A stretch of 64,000 nucleotides of DNA from Endoryza foliicola (GTDB taxonomy: Bacteria; Bacteroidota; Bacteroidia; Chitinophagales; Chitinophagaceae): NCBI GenBank assembly GCA_965226965.1, contig OZ245715.1, forward strand, positions 3,968,001 through 4,032,000, written 5' to 3'. This document shows, piece by piece, positions 35,383-44,087 of this stretch. The translations under genes and the position numbers were made by a program. Every line of letters starts with the position of its first letter. Position 1 is the first letter of the stretch. The notes below the pieces were generated by a model, which ran no database searches, was not told where the DNA came from, and saw only the letters and a program-made list of their open reading frames with translations.

Positions 35383-35611
35383 CTTTAAAATAGTCTTTTT
35401 GGAAACCGCGGTAAATTCTAAACCCACCGTAAAGGAGGTTCAGGCCCGCGATGCTGTACAAAAAAACAGGCTCCAAATCAACTACCATTTGTAATTTCTT
35501 CGAAAACAAAAACACCAATCCAAAACCGGCAATAATAGCGCCCATCCCGAAGTCCATGATGGATCTGCGGGTCATATAGGCTCTCTTTTTTCTTCCTTCA
35601 GATGTTTCCAC
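35372..35611 (-). CDS. Small two-helix membrane protein
   Basis: A 79-residue protein with a charged N-terminus (about residues 1-16), one membrane helix MDFGMGAIIAGFGLVFLF, a short linker and a second helix FLYSIAGLNLLYGGFRIY, then an acidic tail KDYFKDEE. I do not recognise a named family. It overlaps the PstS-like gene and follows tonB on the same strand, so it belongs to this operon. Confidence 0.7.
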   Translation of the reverse strand: METSEGRKKRAYMTRRSIMDFGMGAIIAGFGLVFLFSKKLQMVVDLEPVFLYSIAGLNLLYGGFRIYRGFQKDYFKDEE

Positions 35612-35661
35612 TTTTCGGCAGTTTTAACGATTCGGGCAAGTTAAGTTATTTAAATTAAAAT

Positions 35662-35711
35662 CCCCCTGACCAAACCGATGTAGTTTGAAATTTTACATCA
35701 GTGGCAGGGGG
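35662..35711 (-). terminator. Two-stem hairpin between tonB and the small membrane gene
   Basis: CCCCCTGaCCA at 35662-35672 can pair with TGGCAGGGGG at 35702-35711 with one bulge, and inside it GATGTA pairs with TACATC. On the minus strand the structure is followed by ATTTTAATTT. It could be a leaky terminator or mRNA stabiliser inside the operon. Confidence 0.55.
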
Positions 35712-35716
35712 CGCGA

Positions 35717-36520
35717 TTATTCAACAGGAACTTCCACTATTACCGGAATGGTGTAATACACATTTACGTTTTTTCCATTTTGTAGTCCGGGTTTCCAATC
35801 TTGCATTTTTCCCACTACGCGAACCACTTCATTGTCAAACTTTTGTTGACCACCACTTTTTGTAATTTGAATGCCTTCAACTTTACCGGTTTTTCCAACA
35901 ATGAACTTGCAACGTATTTCTATGCGTGCTCCGGGCTCCATATCATCAAAATCGAAACGCAGGTTACGTTGAAGAAAGCGTCTCAAGGCAGCTTCACCTC
36001 CCGGATATTCGGGCATTATTTCCGAGCGCTCTAGAATACTGGGAGCTGCAGGTTCGTCGGGCACAACCGGAGCGGCAGGTGGAACATCAACCGGACCGGG
36101 ATTCACTACCGTGGAGGCAGGAGGCCCGTCAACAGTAGTGGTGCTAATCTGTACATCTTTATTCAAATCATCAACTGTTGGAGGCGGTACATCCACTATT
36201 TTCGAAATAATGGGCGTAGTATATTGTATTGAAGCTGCCTTGGTTTGGGGCTTGGGAAGCTCCTCTTTTGGCAGTTCTACCAAATGTTCGCTCAATTGTA
36301 AATCGGGAGGAATGGTAACTGTGGTTGCATTCACAAATTTTTGATTCTTGGGCATCAACTGAAACCCAACAAACAATAGGGTGAGCAACAACATTCCGGA
36401 GAGGGCGATGTACATGCGTTTATCATACTCACGTCGAAGAACATACGCTCCGTATTCTTTGTTTCTTCCTTCAAATACTATGTCCAATACATCGGCTTTT
36501 AAAATTGATTCGGGTTTCAT
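35717..36520 (-). CDS. Energy transducer TonB (second copy)
   Basis: A 267-residue TonB with a cytoplasmic N-terminus, one membrane helix (about 36-53), a proline-rich periplasmic linker with many VPP/PPA units, and a C-terminal TonB fold with KFIVGKTGKVEGIQITKSGG. It is divergent from the 11053-11880 TonB in the periplasmic part but shares FEGRNKEYGAY at residues 17-27 in the cytoplasmic part. It heads a group of four genes without its own exbB or exbD, so it probably borrows the ExbBD motor of the first cluster. Confidence 0.92.
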   Translation of the reverse strand: MKPESILKADVLDIVFEGRNKEYGAYVLRREYDKRMYIALSGMLLLTLLFVGFQLMPKNQKFVNATTVTIPPDLQLSEHLVELPKEELPKPQTKAASIQYTTPIISKIVDVPPPTVDDLNKDVQISTTTVDGPPASTVVNPGPVDVPPAAPVVPDEPAAPSILERSEIMPEYPGGEAALRRFLQRNLRFDFDDMEPGARIEIRCKFIVGKTGKVEGIQITKSGGQQKFDNEVVRVVGKMQDWKPGLQNGKNVNVYYTIPVIVEVPVE

Positions 36521-36612
36521 CTTGCAATGATTTATTGGTTAGAAAAGATGAAACATGCGCAGGTCTCAATAGTTAGATGCAGGGAGTGGGGGGATTCCAT
36601 AAGTGGAGGTTA

Positions 36613-36786
36613 GTTTTTAGGCTTTAGGTGTTAGGCATTAGGCCGTTCTTGATAGATGAGATGTCTATCACTTCGTAGTGAATTGGTATTCGATTTTATA
36701 CTCGAAGCGAGAGCATTGATCGTGTGCCGAAAACAGCCCAAAGCCAAAAGCCTAAGGCCTAAAACCCAAGGCCCAATACCAAAAAC
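36613..36786. repeat. TTAGGC-type repeat region between tonB and the phosphatase gene
   Basis: Two TTAGGC-type blocks in opposite orientation lie in this spacer. The first, 36617-36643, is identical over 27 bases to 60242-60268. The second, about 36745-36780, is CCTAAGGCC/CCCAAGGCCC-like, the reverse version. Between them I see nothing recognisable. The phosphatase promoter follows at 36792. Confidence 0.75.
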
Positions 36787-36791
36787 TTACC

Positions 36792-36799
36792 TACCTTTG
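36792..36799 (+). promoter_or_regulatory. -7 promoter box, leaderless layout, phosphatase-hisS operon
   Basis: The sequence TACCTTTG-CCCC-ATG puts a TAnnTTTG box four bases ahead of the ATG at 36804, so the mRNA probably starts at the ATG itself. No -33 element is evident. Confidence 0.55.
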
Positions 36800-36803
36800 C
36801 CCC

Positions 36804-37265
36804 ATGAAAATTCTCATGGTTTGCCTCGGTAATATTTGCCGTTCACCCCTAGCGGAGGGGATCTTGCAAAAAAGGGCCTGGGAGGCGGGATTGAACTGGA
36901 GTGTGGAAAGTGCGGGAACCAATGGATTCCATAATGGAGAGGCCCCGCATCGCTTGTCGCAAAAAGTGGCCCAACTCCATGGAATTGACATCAGCAAGCA
37001 ACGTTCGAGAAGAATTCAAAACGAAGATTACGAGCAATTCGACTTGATCTACGCAATGGCACCCGATGTAATAGACGACATGAAACGCTTGGCGAAAAAA
37101 ACGTATCAAGCAGAAAAAGTGAAACTCTTATTACATGAATTAAATCCTCAGGAAGACCTCGAAGTTCCCGACCCCTACTATGGAGGAGAAGAAGGATACC
37201 ACGAAGTATTTGAATTGATAGACCGGGCCTGTGATCAAATCATCAAAAAATACGGATCACGTTAA
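36804..37265 (+). CDS. Low molecular weight protein-tyrosine phosphatase
   Basis: A 153-residue protein beginning KILMVCLGNICRSPLAEGIL, with the P-loop CLGNICRS (CX5R) at residues 7-14, and the catalytic-acid motif VPDPYYGG near 120. It removes phosphate from tyrosine in proteins or from small phosphorylated substrates. It is followed by hisS after 33 bases on the same strand, so the two genes are probably co-transcribed. Confidence 0.95.
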   Translation: MKILMVCLGNICRSPLAEGILQKRAWEAGLNWSVESAGTNGFHNGEAPHRLSQKVAQLHGIDISKQRSRRIQNEDYEQFDLIYAMAPDVIDDMKRLAKKTYQAEKVKLLLHELNPQEDLEVPDPYYGGEEGYHEVFELIDRACDQIIKKYGSR

Positions 37266-37298
37266 TGCCTACCCTAAATAAAGAATTCAGAACGCACT

Positions 37299-38678
37299 AT
37301 GGCAAAAGTAACAGTATCACTACCTCAAGGCACCCGCGATTTTGGTCCGGATGTAGTTCGCAAACGCAGTTATATCATCAATACCATCAAAGAAGTTTTT
37401 GAGAAGTACGGTTTTCAACCTTTGGAAACTCCGGCTATGGAGAATCTGGAAACCTTGATGGGAAAGTATGGAGAAGAAGGAGACAAACTGATCTTCAAAA
37501 TTCTCAATAACGGATTGAATGATCCGAAAAATCAAGAGAAGGGTAAAGTTGCTTTTGAAAAAGTTTTACAAGGCAAAAACGATCCAAACTTAACAGAACG
37601 TGCTTTGCGTTACGACCTTACCATTCCGTTCGCTCGTTATGTGGCCATGAACCATGCGCAATTGACTTTTCCTTTCAAACGCTATCAAGTGCAGCCGGTA
37701 TGGCGCGCCGATCGCCCACAGAAAGGGCGCTACCGCGAATTCTACCAATGCGATGCCGATGTGGTGGGTTCGAAATCTCTTTTAAATGAGATGGAATTGA
37801 CCCTTATTTACCACGATGTTTTTACCAAACTAGGAATGAAAGGGTATGAAATTCGACTTAACTCTCGAAAAATCCTCGCCGCTTTAGCAGCTGCCTGTGG
37901 TGGAGAAAACTTCATGGTGCCTATTACAGTAGCCATCGATAAATTGGATAAAATAGGTCTTGAAAAAGTAAAAGAAGAATTGACCTCCAGTGGATTGAAT
38001 GCAGATCAAATTCTGAAAATTGAGCAATACCTTCAAATTGAGGGCGATAATGCCACAAGATTGGCTGCTTTAGAATCTTTACTCGGTAATGAAGCATTGG
38101 CCAAAGCAGGATTGGAGGAATTGAGAACGGTTTTGAATGGAGTAGGAAGTACCAGCGGATTGAATGTTTTGATTGATTTTACCCTGGCTCGCGGTCTTAA
38201 TTACTATACCGGAATCATCTTTGAAGTGAAAGCTCCTGCCGAAGTGAAAATGGGCAGTATTGGAGGTGGTGGCCGTTACGATGATTTAACAGGCCTCTTT
38301 GGTGTAACCGGAATTCCGGGTGTAGGTATCAGTTTTGGTCTCGACCGCATTTACGACGTTTTGGAAGAACTAAACCTCTTCCCCAATACGGTGGCTTTGG
38401 GCACCCAAGTTCTTTTTTTCAATACCGGTGAGGCCAGCCAAACCGCCAATTTTACCCAGTTACAGCAGTTAAGAAGCAGAGGAATTCGAGCTGAATTGTA
38501 CCATGAATCCGTTAAATTCGATAAACAGTTCAAATACGCCGAAAAAAAGAACATTCCCTTTGTAATAATAATTGGTGAAACGGAACTAATAGCAGGGACT
38601 TGTGTGGTGAAAGATTTGAAAAATCGTACCCAAATCACGGTTTCATTGGCAGAACTCGAAAAATATTCATTTATTTGA
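37299..38678 (+). CDS. hisS: Histidine-tRNA ligase
   Basis: A 459-residue class II aminoacyl-tRNA synthetase. Motif 2 is VWRADRPQKGRYREFYQCDAD, motif 3 is GGGRYDDLTGLFG followed by GISFGLDR, and the histidine-A motif LARGLNYYTG is present. A C-terminal anticodon-binding domain follows. Length and motifs are normal for HisRS. Confidence 0.97.
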   Translation: MAKVTVSLPQGTRDFGPDVVRKRSYIINTIKEVFEKYGFQPLETPAMENLETLMGKYGEEGDKLIFKILNNGLNDPKNQEKGKVAFEKVLQGKNDPNLTERALRYDLTIPFARYVAMNHAQLTFPFKRYQVQPVWRADRPQKGRYREFYQCDADVVGSKSLLNEMELTLIYHDVFTKLGMKGYEIRLNSRKILAALAAACGGENFMVPITVAIDKLDKIGLEKVKEELTSSGLNADQILKIEQYLQIEGDNATRLAALESLLGNEALAKAGLEELRTVLNGVGSTSGLNVLIDFTLARGLNYYTGIIFEVKAPAEVKMGSIGGGGRYDDLTGLFGVTGIPGVGISFGLDRIYDVLEELNLFPNTVALGTQVLFFNTGEASQTANFTQLQQLRSRGIRAELYHESVKFDKQFKYAEKKNIPFVIIIGETELIAGTCVVKDLKNRTQITVSLAELEKYSFI

Positions 38679-38707
38679 CCCGAAATACAATTACCATTAA
38701 CCATTTT

Positions 38708-40390
38708 ATGAAACGTAATTCCTTATTACTCGGCATGCTCGCGATGGGCCTGCTGATTCTTAGTGCTTGCGGCAGCAAATCAACAAAAATAGCCGTTCCG
38801 AAAGATGCGATGTTCGTAATGCACATCAACTCTAAAAGTCTTTCCGGCAAACTCAGCTGGGATGAAATCAAAAAAAGCGAATTCTTCCAAAAAGGATTTG
38901 ATAAAACAACCGACAGCTTTGCCAAACAACTGATGGAAAATCCTGCCAGTTCCGGTATGAATACCGACGGCGATTTCTATGTGTTTGTGAAGAAACAAGG
39001 CAAAGGCGGATATGCCGGCGTTAGCGGTGGTGTAAAAGATGCAGCCGCTTTTGAAAAGTTTGTTGCGAAAATCACCAACAACGCAGCAGTTGGCAAAACC
39101 GGTTCTTACAAATCGGCCAACATTACAAATGGACCTGCTATTGTTTGGGGTAATGAGCAATTCTCTATCATTAACGATGTTCCACTAGGAGCCATGAATG
39201 GCATGTCGGGTTTTGGTGGCGGAATGAGCGAACTGTACAAGTTTCCTACAGATAGTTTAAAAGTTTTTGGTCAGGTTACACTTGACCTCAGTGGAGATGC
39301 AAGTATTGGCAGCGATAAACGTTTCAATGAAATGCTCACAACAGTAGGTGACATGCATTTCTGGATCAGTGGTGAACAATACTTGAACGGAATAGCTGGT
39401 AGCATGTTAGGAATGATGAAAATCAACGATATTCTTCAAGGCAATATTTCAACAGCTACGTTGAACTTTGAAAATGGTAAAATTACAGTGGTTTCAAAAG
39501 GATATGTGAACGAGAAATTAGCTGACCTAGCCAAGAAGTATCCTTCAAAACCAATTTCCGATGATTTGTACAACCGCATTCCTTCAACCAATGTAGCTGC
39601 GGCATTTGCTTTCAACTATCCTCCTGAAGGATTGAAAGAATTCATCAAACTTATGGGCGTAGATGGCTTGGCTAATGGCTTCCTCGATAAAGCAGGTTAC
39701 AGCATCGATGAGTTTGTAAAAGCAAACAAAGGAGACATTTTAGTAGCAGTTACCGATTTCGCGGTAAAAAGTGAAACCAAAACCATTGGTGGTGGCGACG
39801 GAATGGAGCCGTATACTTATACCAACAAAACTCCTGATGCCAAGTATTTGTTTGCCGCTTCTATCAACGATAGAGCTGCATTCGATAAATTGATTGTTAC
39901 CCTACAAGGTCAACTTGGTGAAGCGGGTTCAATTCCAGGCATCAATTATCAATTGGATAAGAACTGGTTTGTTGCCGGAAACGATCAAACATATAATACG
40001 AAATTCCTTGGTGGGGCTTCTACCAAACAAGCTTGGGCGGAACAATTGAAAGGTGCAACGGGAGGTGGATTCGTTGATATTCAAAAATTCATCAAAGGTG
40101 GCAAAGAAGCCGTTACAGACAGCTTGAGCATGGAAAGCCTGGTGATTTCTGAAAAATTCTGGCAAGACATTTTCTTTAAATCAGAAGGTTTTAAAGACGG
40201 TGCATCTCAAGGTTATTTTGAAATCAATTTAATCGACAAAACCACCAACAGTTTAAAACAGTTGAACACCTACTTAAACAAATTGGCAGCTGTTGAAGAA
40301 AAGCGTAAAGCGTCTTACTCTATGTACGATGGCAATGCAGTAATATCAGACACTGCAGTGGTGGCGCCACCGGCAGTCGAAAATAAATAA
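38708..40390 (+). CDS. DUF4836 lipoprotein
   Basis: From the ATG at 38708 the protein has 560 residues. It opens with a lipoprotein signal ending LLILSACG. The rest resembles the DUF4836 family of Bacteroidota, with VPKDAMFVMHINSKSLSGK at the start of the mature part and the second half-repeat near FAFNYPPEGLKEFIKLMG. Function is unknown; it is anchored in the periplasm or outer membrane. A longer reading to 38600 overlaps hisS and is unsupported. Confidence 0.86.
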   Translation: MKRNSLLLGMLAMGLLILSACGSKSTKIAVPKDAMFVMHINSKSLSGKLSWDEIKKSEFFQKGFDKTTDSFAKQLMENPASSGMNTDGDFYVFVKKQGKGGYAGVSGGVKDAAAFEKFVAKITNNAAVGKTGSYKSANITNGPAIVWGNEQFSIINDVPLGAMNGMSGFGGGMSELYKFPTDSLKVFGQVTLDLSGDASIGSDKRFNEMLTTVGDMHFWISGEQYLNGIAGSMLGMMKINDILQGNISTATLNFENGKITVVSKGYVNEKLADLAKKYPSKPISDDLYNRIPSTNVAAAFAFNYPPEGLKEFIKLMGVDGLANGFLDKAGYSIDEFVKANKGDILVAVTDFAVKSETKTIGGGDGMEPYTYTNKTPDAKYLFAASINDRAAFDKLIVTLQGQLGEAGSIPGINYQLDKNWFVAGNDQTYNTKFLGGASTKQAWAEQLKGATGGGFVDIQKFIKGGKEAVTDSLSMESLVISEKFWQDIFFKSEGFKDGASQGYFEINLIDKTTNSLKQLNTYLNKLAAVEEKRKASYSMYDGNAVISDTAVVAPPAVENK

Positions 40391-40407
40391 CGAATATTTT
40401 CCTTCAT

Positions 40408-40435
40408 AAAAAACCCCGCAAATGCGGGGTTTTTT
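40408..40435 (+). terminator. Rho-independent terminator
   Basis: AAAAAACCCCGC at 40408-40419 pairs with GCGGGGTTTTTT at 40424-40435 around a four-base loop. The T-run on either strand makes it bidirectional. It ends the hisS/DUF4836 transcript 18 bases past the stop. Confidence 0.9.
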
Positions 40436-40446
40436 AAATTGCAGCT

Positions 40447-41088
40447 ATGAGTTTACGCATACAAGAATTATGGCCCGTTTACTTCACTGAAGCGCATCAA
40501 CGCGCTTCACAAATTTGGAAGCAAGATATACGTTTTGAGAAGGGCAGCCGTGTTCACATTGTAGCCCCATCGGGAAGTGGCAAAACATCCTTGATCCATT
40601 TTCTTTACGGTACCCGTTCCAGCTATACCGGAAGCATTCAGTTGAATGAATTCAATATCACGGGTATGAAGCCGGCTCAAAAAGCAGTCATACGAGAAAA
40701 GCAACTGAGCGTGGTATTTCAGGACCTACGGCTGTTCCCTACCCTCAGTGTATATGAGAATATTAATATCAAACGCCAACTCAATCCCTATCATTCCGAA
40801 GACATGATTCCGGTAATGGTTGAACGTTTGGGCATTACTCACAAGCTACATCAATTGTGCAGCACTTGCTCTTATGGAGAACAACAACGAGTAGCCATCA
40901 TAAGGTCATTGATGCAACCTTTTGATTTTATTTTACTGGATGAGCCTTTTAGTCATCTCGACAAAGAGAACTCCCAAAAAGCGCTCGATTTAATTTTAGA
41001 AGAAGCGGATAAAAGAGGCGCCGGCGTTTTGCTCGCAGATCTTGAAGAGCTACCGATTTTTCCGTACCAAGCATTGTATCATCTTTAA
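40447..41088 (+). CDS. ABC transporter ATP-binding protein (LolD/MacB-like)
   Basis: A 213-residue ATPase with Walker A APSGSGKTS near residues 38-46, a Walker B FILLDEPFSHLD near 158-169 and a signature region CSYGEQQRVAI. The signature is SYGEQ, with Y in place of the second residue G/S of the LSGGQ consensus. It lies 11 bases after the previous terminator and 9 bases before the permease, so the two genes form one transporter. I infer a lipoprotein or substrate exporter; the substrate is unknown. Confidence 0.9.
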   Translation: MSLRIQELWPVYFTEAHQRASQIWKQDIRFEKGSRVHIVAPSGSGKTSLIHFLYGTRSSYTGSIQLNEFNITGMKPAQKAVIREKQLSVVFQDLRLFPTLSVYENINIKRQLNPYHSEDMIPVMVERLGITHKLHQLCSTCSYGEQQRVAIIRSLMQPFDFILLDEPFSHLDKENSQKALDLILEEADKRGAGVLLADLEELPIFPYQALYHL

Positions 41089-41097
41089 AAGTAGACT

Positions 41098-42306
41098 GTG
41101 GCTGTATCATTTAAACCCATCAAGAAATTATTACATACCGGCTCCTCGCCTGTGAGTCGCTGGTTTTCCTATATTGGTTTGGGCATTGGCGTGTTGTTAC
41201 TCTTAACATCGGTTCAAATGTATTTGAACGTACAGTTCTTGTTAGGAGAAGAAAGTGTTCAGAAAAATGGATTCGACTATATAGCGGTGCGCAAAGACAT
41301 TACCAATGAAACCATGGGTAATTTGGAGAAGAACTTATTTTCGGAAGCCGACCTGCAAGAAATAAAAAAGCAGTCATTTGTTGCCGACGCTGCTCCCCTA
41401 CTCGCCAATAACTTCCGCATTCAAATTAGTGGCGGAGACATGATTCCTTTCATGAGTGATTTTTTCATTGAAGCATTGGATAAAAATTTCATAGATACGG
41501 TTCCTCCCGATTTCAGTTGGCAGGAAGGCCAAGAAGAAATTCCATTGATTGTTGCTTCCGATTTTCTGGAAATTTTCAACGTGTTTGCACCAGGTTATGG
41601 TTTGCCGCAATTATCGGAAGAAACAGTAACCTCTCTTCGAGTATTGGTGATTTGTTATGGTCCTGATGGTAGTAGACACACCTACCGTGGTCGGATCGTT
41701 GCGCTAAGTGATCGAATCAATTCAATATTGGTACCAACTGAATTCTTAAATTGGGCCAATACCCAATTCTCTTCCACAAAAAATGAAACGCGCGCTTCGA
41801 GAGTATATATTAAAACAAAGGATGCCAACAATCCGGCTTTTCTTCAATACTTGAATGAAAAGCACTATGAAGTAAATAAAGACAAAACCAAATTCGGTAG
41901 GGTGAAAGCCATTTTACAAGCGATCTTCAGTGGGCTGGGTTTATTTGGTTTACTGGTGGTATTGCTTGCATTGTTATTGTTCTCATTCTATTTGCGTTTA
42001 CTAATTGCTAACAGCAAAAACAACCTGCAATTATTATTGACTTTGGGATATGCACCCGATTGGTTGAGTAGAAAAGTGACGCTGCAGTTTTTACCTGTTT
42101 ATATAATTGTTATTCTCTTCGCACTATTAGGTACCGAGGGAATTCAATACTATTTCTATAGTCACATGCTCACTTCAAAATCGAGCTTATCAATTCTTTT
42201 ACATCCTATTGTAATTGGCGTTGCAGGCGCGTTATTACTCCTCGCTTTGGTCACCAATTTTAGAATGGTGAGGAAGTTGATGTATCGGATGAATGAGGAA
42301 ATTTGA
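41098..42306 (+). CDS. ABC transporter permease, FtsX-like
   Basis: The 402-residue protein starts at GTG (41098) and has a helix at about 23-42 (WFSYIGLGIGVLLLLTSVQ), a periplasmic domain, and three C-terminal helices beginning FGLLVVLLALLLFSFYLRLL. It lacks the conserved ERTKEIG coupling segment seen in the MacB-type permease at 17125; here it is NNLQLLLTLGYAPDWLSRK. It pairs with the ATPase upstream. Its substrate is unknown. Confidence 0.85.
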   Translation: MAVSFKPIKKLLHTGSSPVSRWFSYIGLGIGVLLLLTSVQMYLNVQFLLGEESVQKNGFDYIAVRKDITNETMGNLEKNLFSEADLQEIKKQSFVADAAPLLANNFRIQISGGDMIPFMSDFFIEALDKNFIDTVPPDFSWQEGQEEIPLIVASDFLEIFNVFAPGYGLPQLSEETVTSLRVLVICYGPDGSRHTYRGRIVALSDRINSILVPTEFLNWANTQFSSTKNETRASRVYIKTKDANNPAFLQYLNEKHYEVNKDKTKFGRVKAILQAIFSGLGLFGLLVVLLALLLFSFYLRLLIANSKNNLQLLLTLGYAPDWLSRKVTLQFLPVYIIVILFALLGTEGIQYYFYSHMLTSKSSLSILLHPIVIGVAGALLLLALVTNFRMVRKLMYRMNEEI

Positions 42307-42769
42307 GAACCAATTAAGAATTAAGAAGTAAGAATTAATAATTGAACAGCCGTGGTAATTAATAATTAATAAGTAATAATTAATAATTAGAACGGCCGGC
42401 AGTCAGGTTGATTGAGTATCGGAGGTTAATCTGGGAAAATCTTTTTTGACCACAGATTTGAAACAGCGGATTTGCTCAGATTAGAGGCTAAAGTTCAATT
42501 AGTCTGATCGAATACTCAACCCCTAATCAGTGTCAATCTGTTCTAATTTGTGTTATCAGTGGTCAAAAAACTAGCTCTCTTATTCAATTCAGTCTTAAAC
42601 ATTTTTCAATCAGATGACTCAACCGCAACGTAACAAAGCCCTTCGACTAGGCCTACGGCCTGCTCAGGGACCTCGCAAAGGCGCGCAACGAAATCCTTAG
42701 CGACTTCTCTGCGCTCTTCGCGGGCTCTGCGGTGAACCCCATTATTAATTATTAATTCTCAATTATTAA
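42307..42769. repeat. Intergenic repeat mosaic between the ABC permease and thiolase genes
   Basis: The order is AATTAAGAATTAAG and AATTAATAATT units, GAACAGCCG, more AATAATTAAT, then a GGCCGGCAGTCAGGTTG segment (42382-42434) nearly identical to 18422-18473. A terminal-inverted-repeat element follows (42442-42570), then GCAAAGGCGCGCAACG and TCTGCGCTCTTCGCGGGCTC units (about 42637-42735), then AATTATTAATT units up to the thiolase stop. No gene is evident. Confidence 0.8.
42442..42570. repeat. MITE-like element bounded by 12-bp perfect inverted repeats
   Basis: TTTTTTGACCAC at 42442-42453 is repeated as GTGGTCAAAAAA at 42559-42570. Between them are CACAGATT-type units. TTTTTTGACCACAGAT recurs at 60269-60286, and reverse or variant ends occur at 18500-18512 and 63250-63263. 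The 129-bp length suggests a non-autonomous element or a large hairpin. No target-site duplication is obvious. Confidence 0.5.
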
Positions 42770-43969
42770 TTATTTTGTTTTTTCCCACACAATCGCCGCT
42801 CCCTGTCCTACTCCAACACACATGGTAGTGAGTCCGTAACGAAGATCTCGGCGTTGGAACTCATGCAATAAAGTGGTTGCAATTCGAACACCACTGCATC
42901 CGAGAGGATGCCCAATAGCGATCGATCCACCGTTTACATTGATCTTTTCTAAGTCGAGCCCTAGGTCGTGAATACAAGCGATCGATTGAGAAGCAAAGGC
43001 TTCGTTCAATTCAATCAAGTCGAGATCATCAACGCTTAGTGAAGCTCTTTGCAAGGCTTTACGAGTGGCAGGTACCGGTCCAATTCCCATAATAGAAGGA
43101 TCTACGCCTGCAACCGCCATTGATTTTATTTTCGAGATGGGGCGTAGGTTGTATTTTTCAACCGCCTCAGCAGATGCCAAAAGCATGGCTGCCGCACCGT
43201 CATTAATAGAAGAAGAATTTCCAGCAGTCACAGTTCCATCCTTTACAAAAGCCGGACGCAGTGTTGCCAACTTATCCATTGATGTTTTACGGGGTTGCTC
43301 GTCGGCCTCAAAGAATATTTTTTCATCTTTCCCACCCAATACTTCGATCTTCACAATTTCATCCAAGAATTTTTGCTTCTCATAAGCTGCGAAGTATTTA
43401 TTCTGACTTTCCAATGCAAATTCATCTTGCGCATGTCGGCTTATATTCCATTGTTTGGCAACATTCTCAGCTGTTTCACCCATACTATAAGGATAGTACA
43501 TCTCAGCCAATCTTTTATTTGTGAACCTCCAACCAATGGTTGTATCGAATACTTCCGGTGTGCGGTTCCAAGGAGAAGATGATTTCGCCATTACGAATGG
43601 AGCTCTTGTCATACTCTCTACGCCACAGGCAATCATCAAATCGCCATCACCACATTGAATAGCACGAGCAGCATCCATAATGGCCTGCAAACCCGATGCA
43701 CACAAACGATTCACGGTGTTACCGGGAACGGTAACAGGCAACCCTGCCAAAAGAACTGCCATTCGAGCTATGTCACGGTTGTCTTCACCAGCTTGATTGG
43801 TAGCACCGGCAATTACATCTTCAATAGCAGCGGGGTCTACTCCGGGGTTTCTGAACAACAATGATTTGATACAAGTAGCCAGCAAATCGTCGGGGCGAAT
43901 GGTACTCAAAGCACCACCGTATTTACCAATAGGAGTTCTAACAGCGTCTATCACAAATACTTCTTTCAT
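42770..43969 (-). CDS. Acetyl-CoA C-acyltransferase (thiolase)
   Basis: From the ATG at 43969 this is a 399-residue thiolase. It has NRLCASGLQAI with the nucleophilic cysteine, ELNEAFASQ, the GGSIAIGHPLGCSG active-site loop with histidine, and a C-terminal CVGVGQGAA with the second catalytic cysteine. It cleaves 3-oxoacyl-CoA or condenses acetyl-CoA in beta-oxidation or ketoadipate breakdown; PcaF-like or FadA-like use cannot be separated here. An extended reading to 43993 begins at a non-conserved residue, so the internal ATG is preferred. Confidence 0.93.
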   Translation of the reverse strand: MKEVFVIDAVRTPIGKYGGALSTIRPDDLLATCIKSLLFRNPGVDPAAIEDVIAGATNQAGEDNRDIARMAVLLAGLPVTVPGNTVNRLCASGLQAIMDAARAIQCGDGDLMIACGVESMTRAPFVMAKSSSPWNRTPEVFDTTIGWRFTNKRLAEMYYPYSMGETAENVAKQWNISRHAQDEFALESQNKYFAAYEKQKFLDEIVKIEVLGGKDEKIFFEADEQPRKTSMDKLATLRPAFVKDGTVTAGNSSSINDGAAAMLLASAEAVEKYNLRPISKIKSMAVAGVDPSIMGIGPVPATRKALQRASLSVDDLDLIELNEAFASQSIACIHDLGLDLEKINVNGGSIAIGHPLGCSGVRIATTLLHEFQRRDLRYGLTTMCVGVGQGAAIVWEKTK

Positions 43970-44075
43970 ATGCAAGGGATTTTTCCGGGTCAAATATCTA
44001 TAAAGTCTACCGAATTCAAAACGAATTCATAATCAATGGAAAAGGAGCAAAATTAGGGGGACGACGGGGATTTCG

Positions 44076-44083
44076 TATCTTTG
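44076..44083 (+). promoter_or_regulatory. rlmN -7 promoter box, leaderless layout
   Basis: TATCTTTG-CACG-ATG puts a TAnnTTTG box four bases before the ATG at 44088. This is the third case in the window of the same box-to-ATG spacing. Confidence 0.55.
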
Positions 44084-44087
44084 CACG

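Noticed and set aside
42307..42769. An insertion sequence or transposase gene in the largest repeat mosaic
   Set aside because: No open frame encodes a transposase and only a short element with inverted ends is present.
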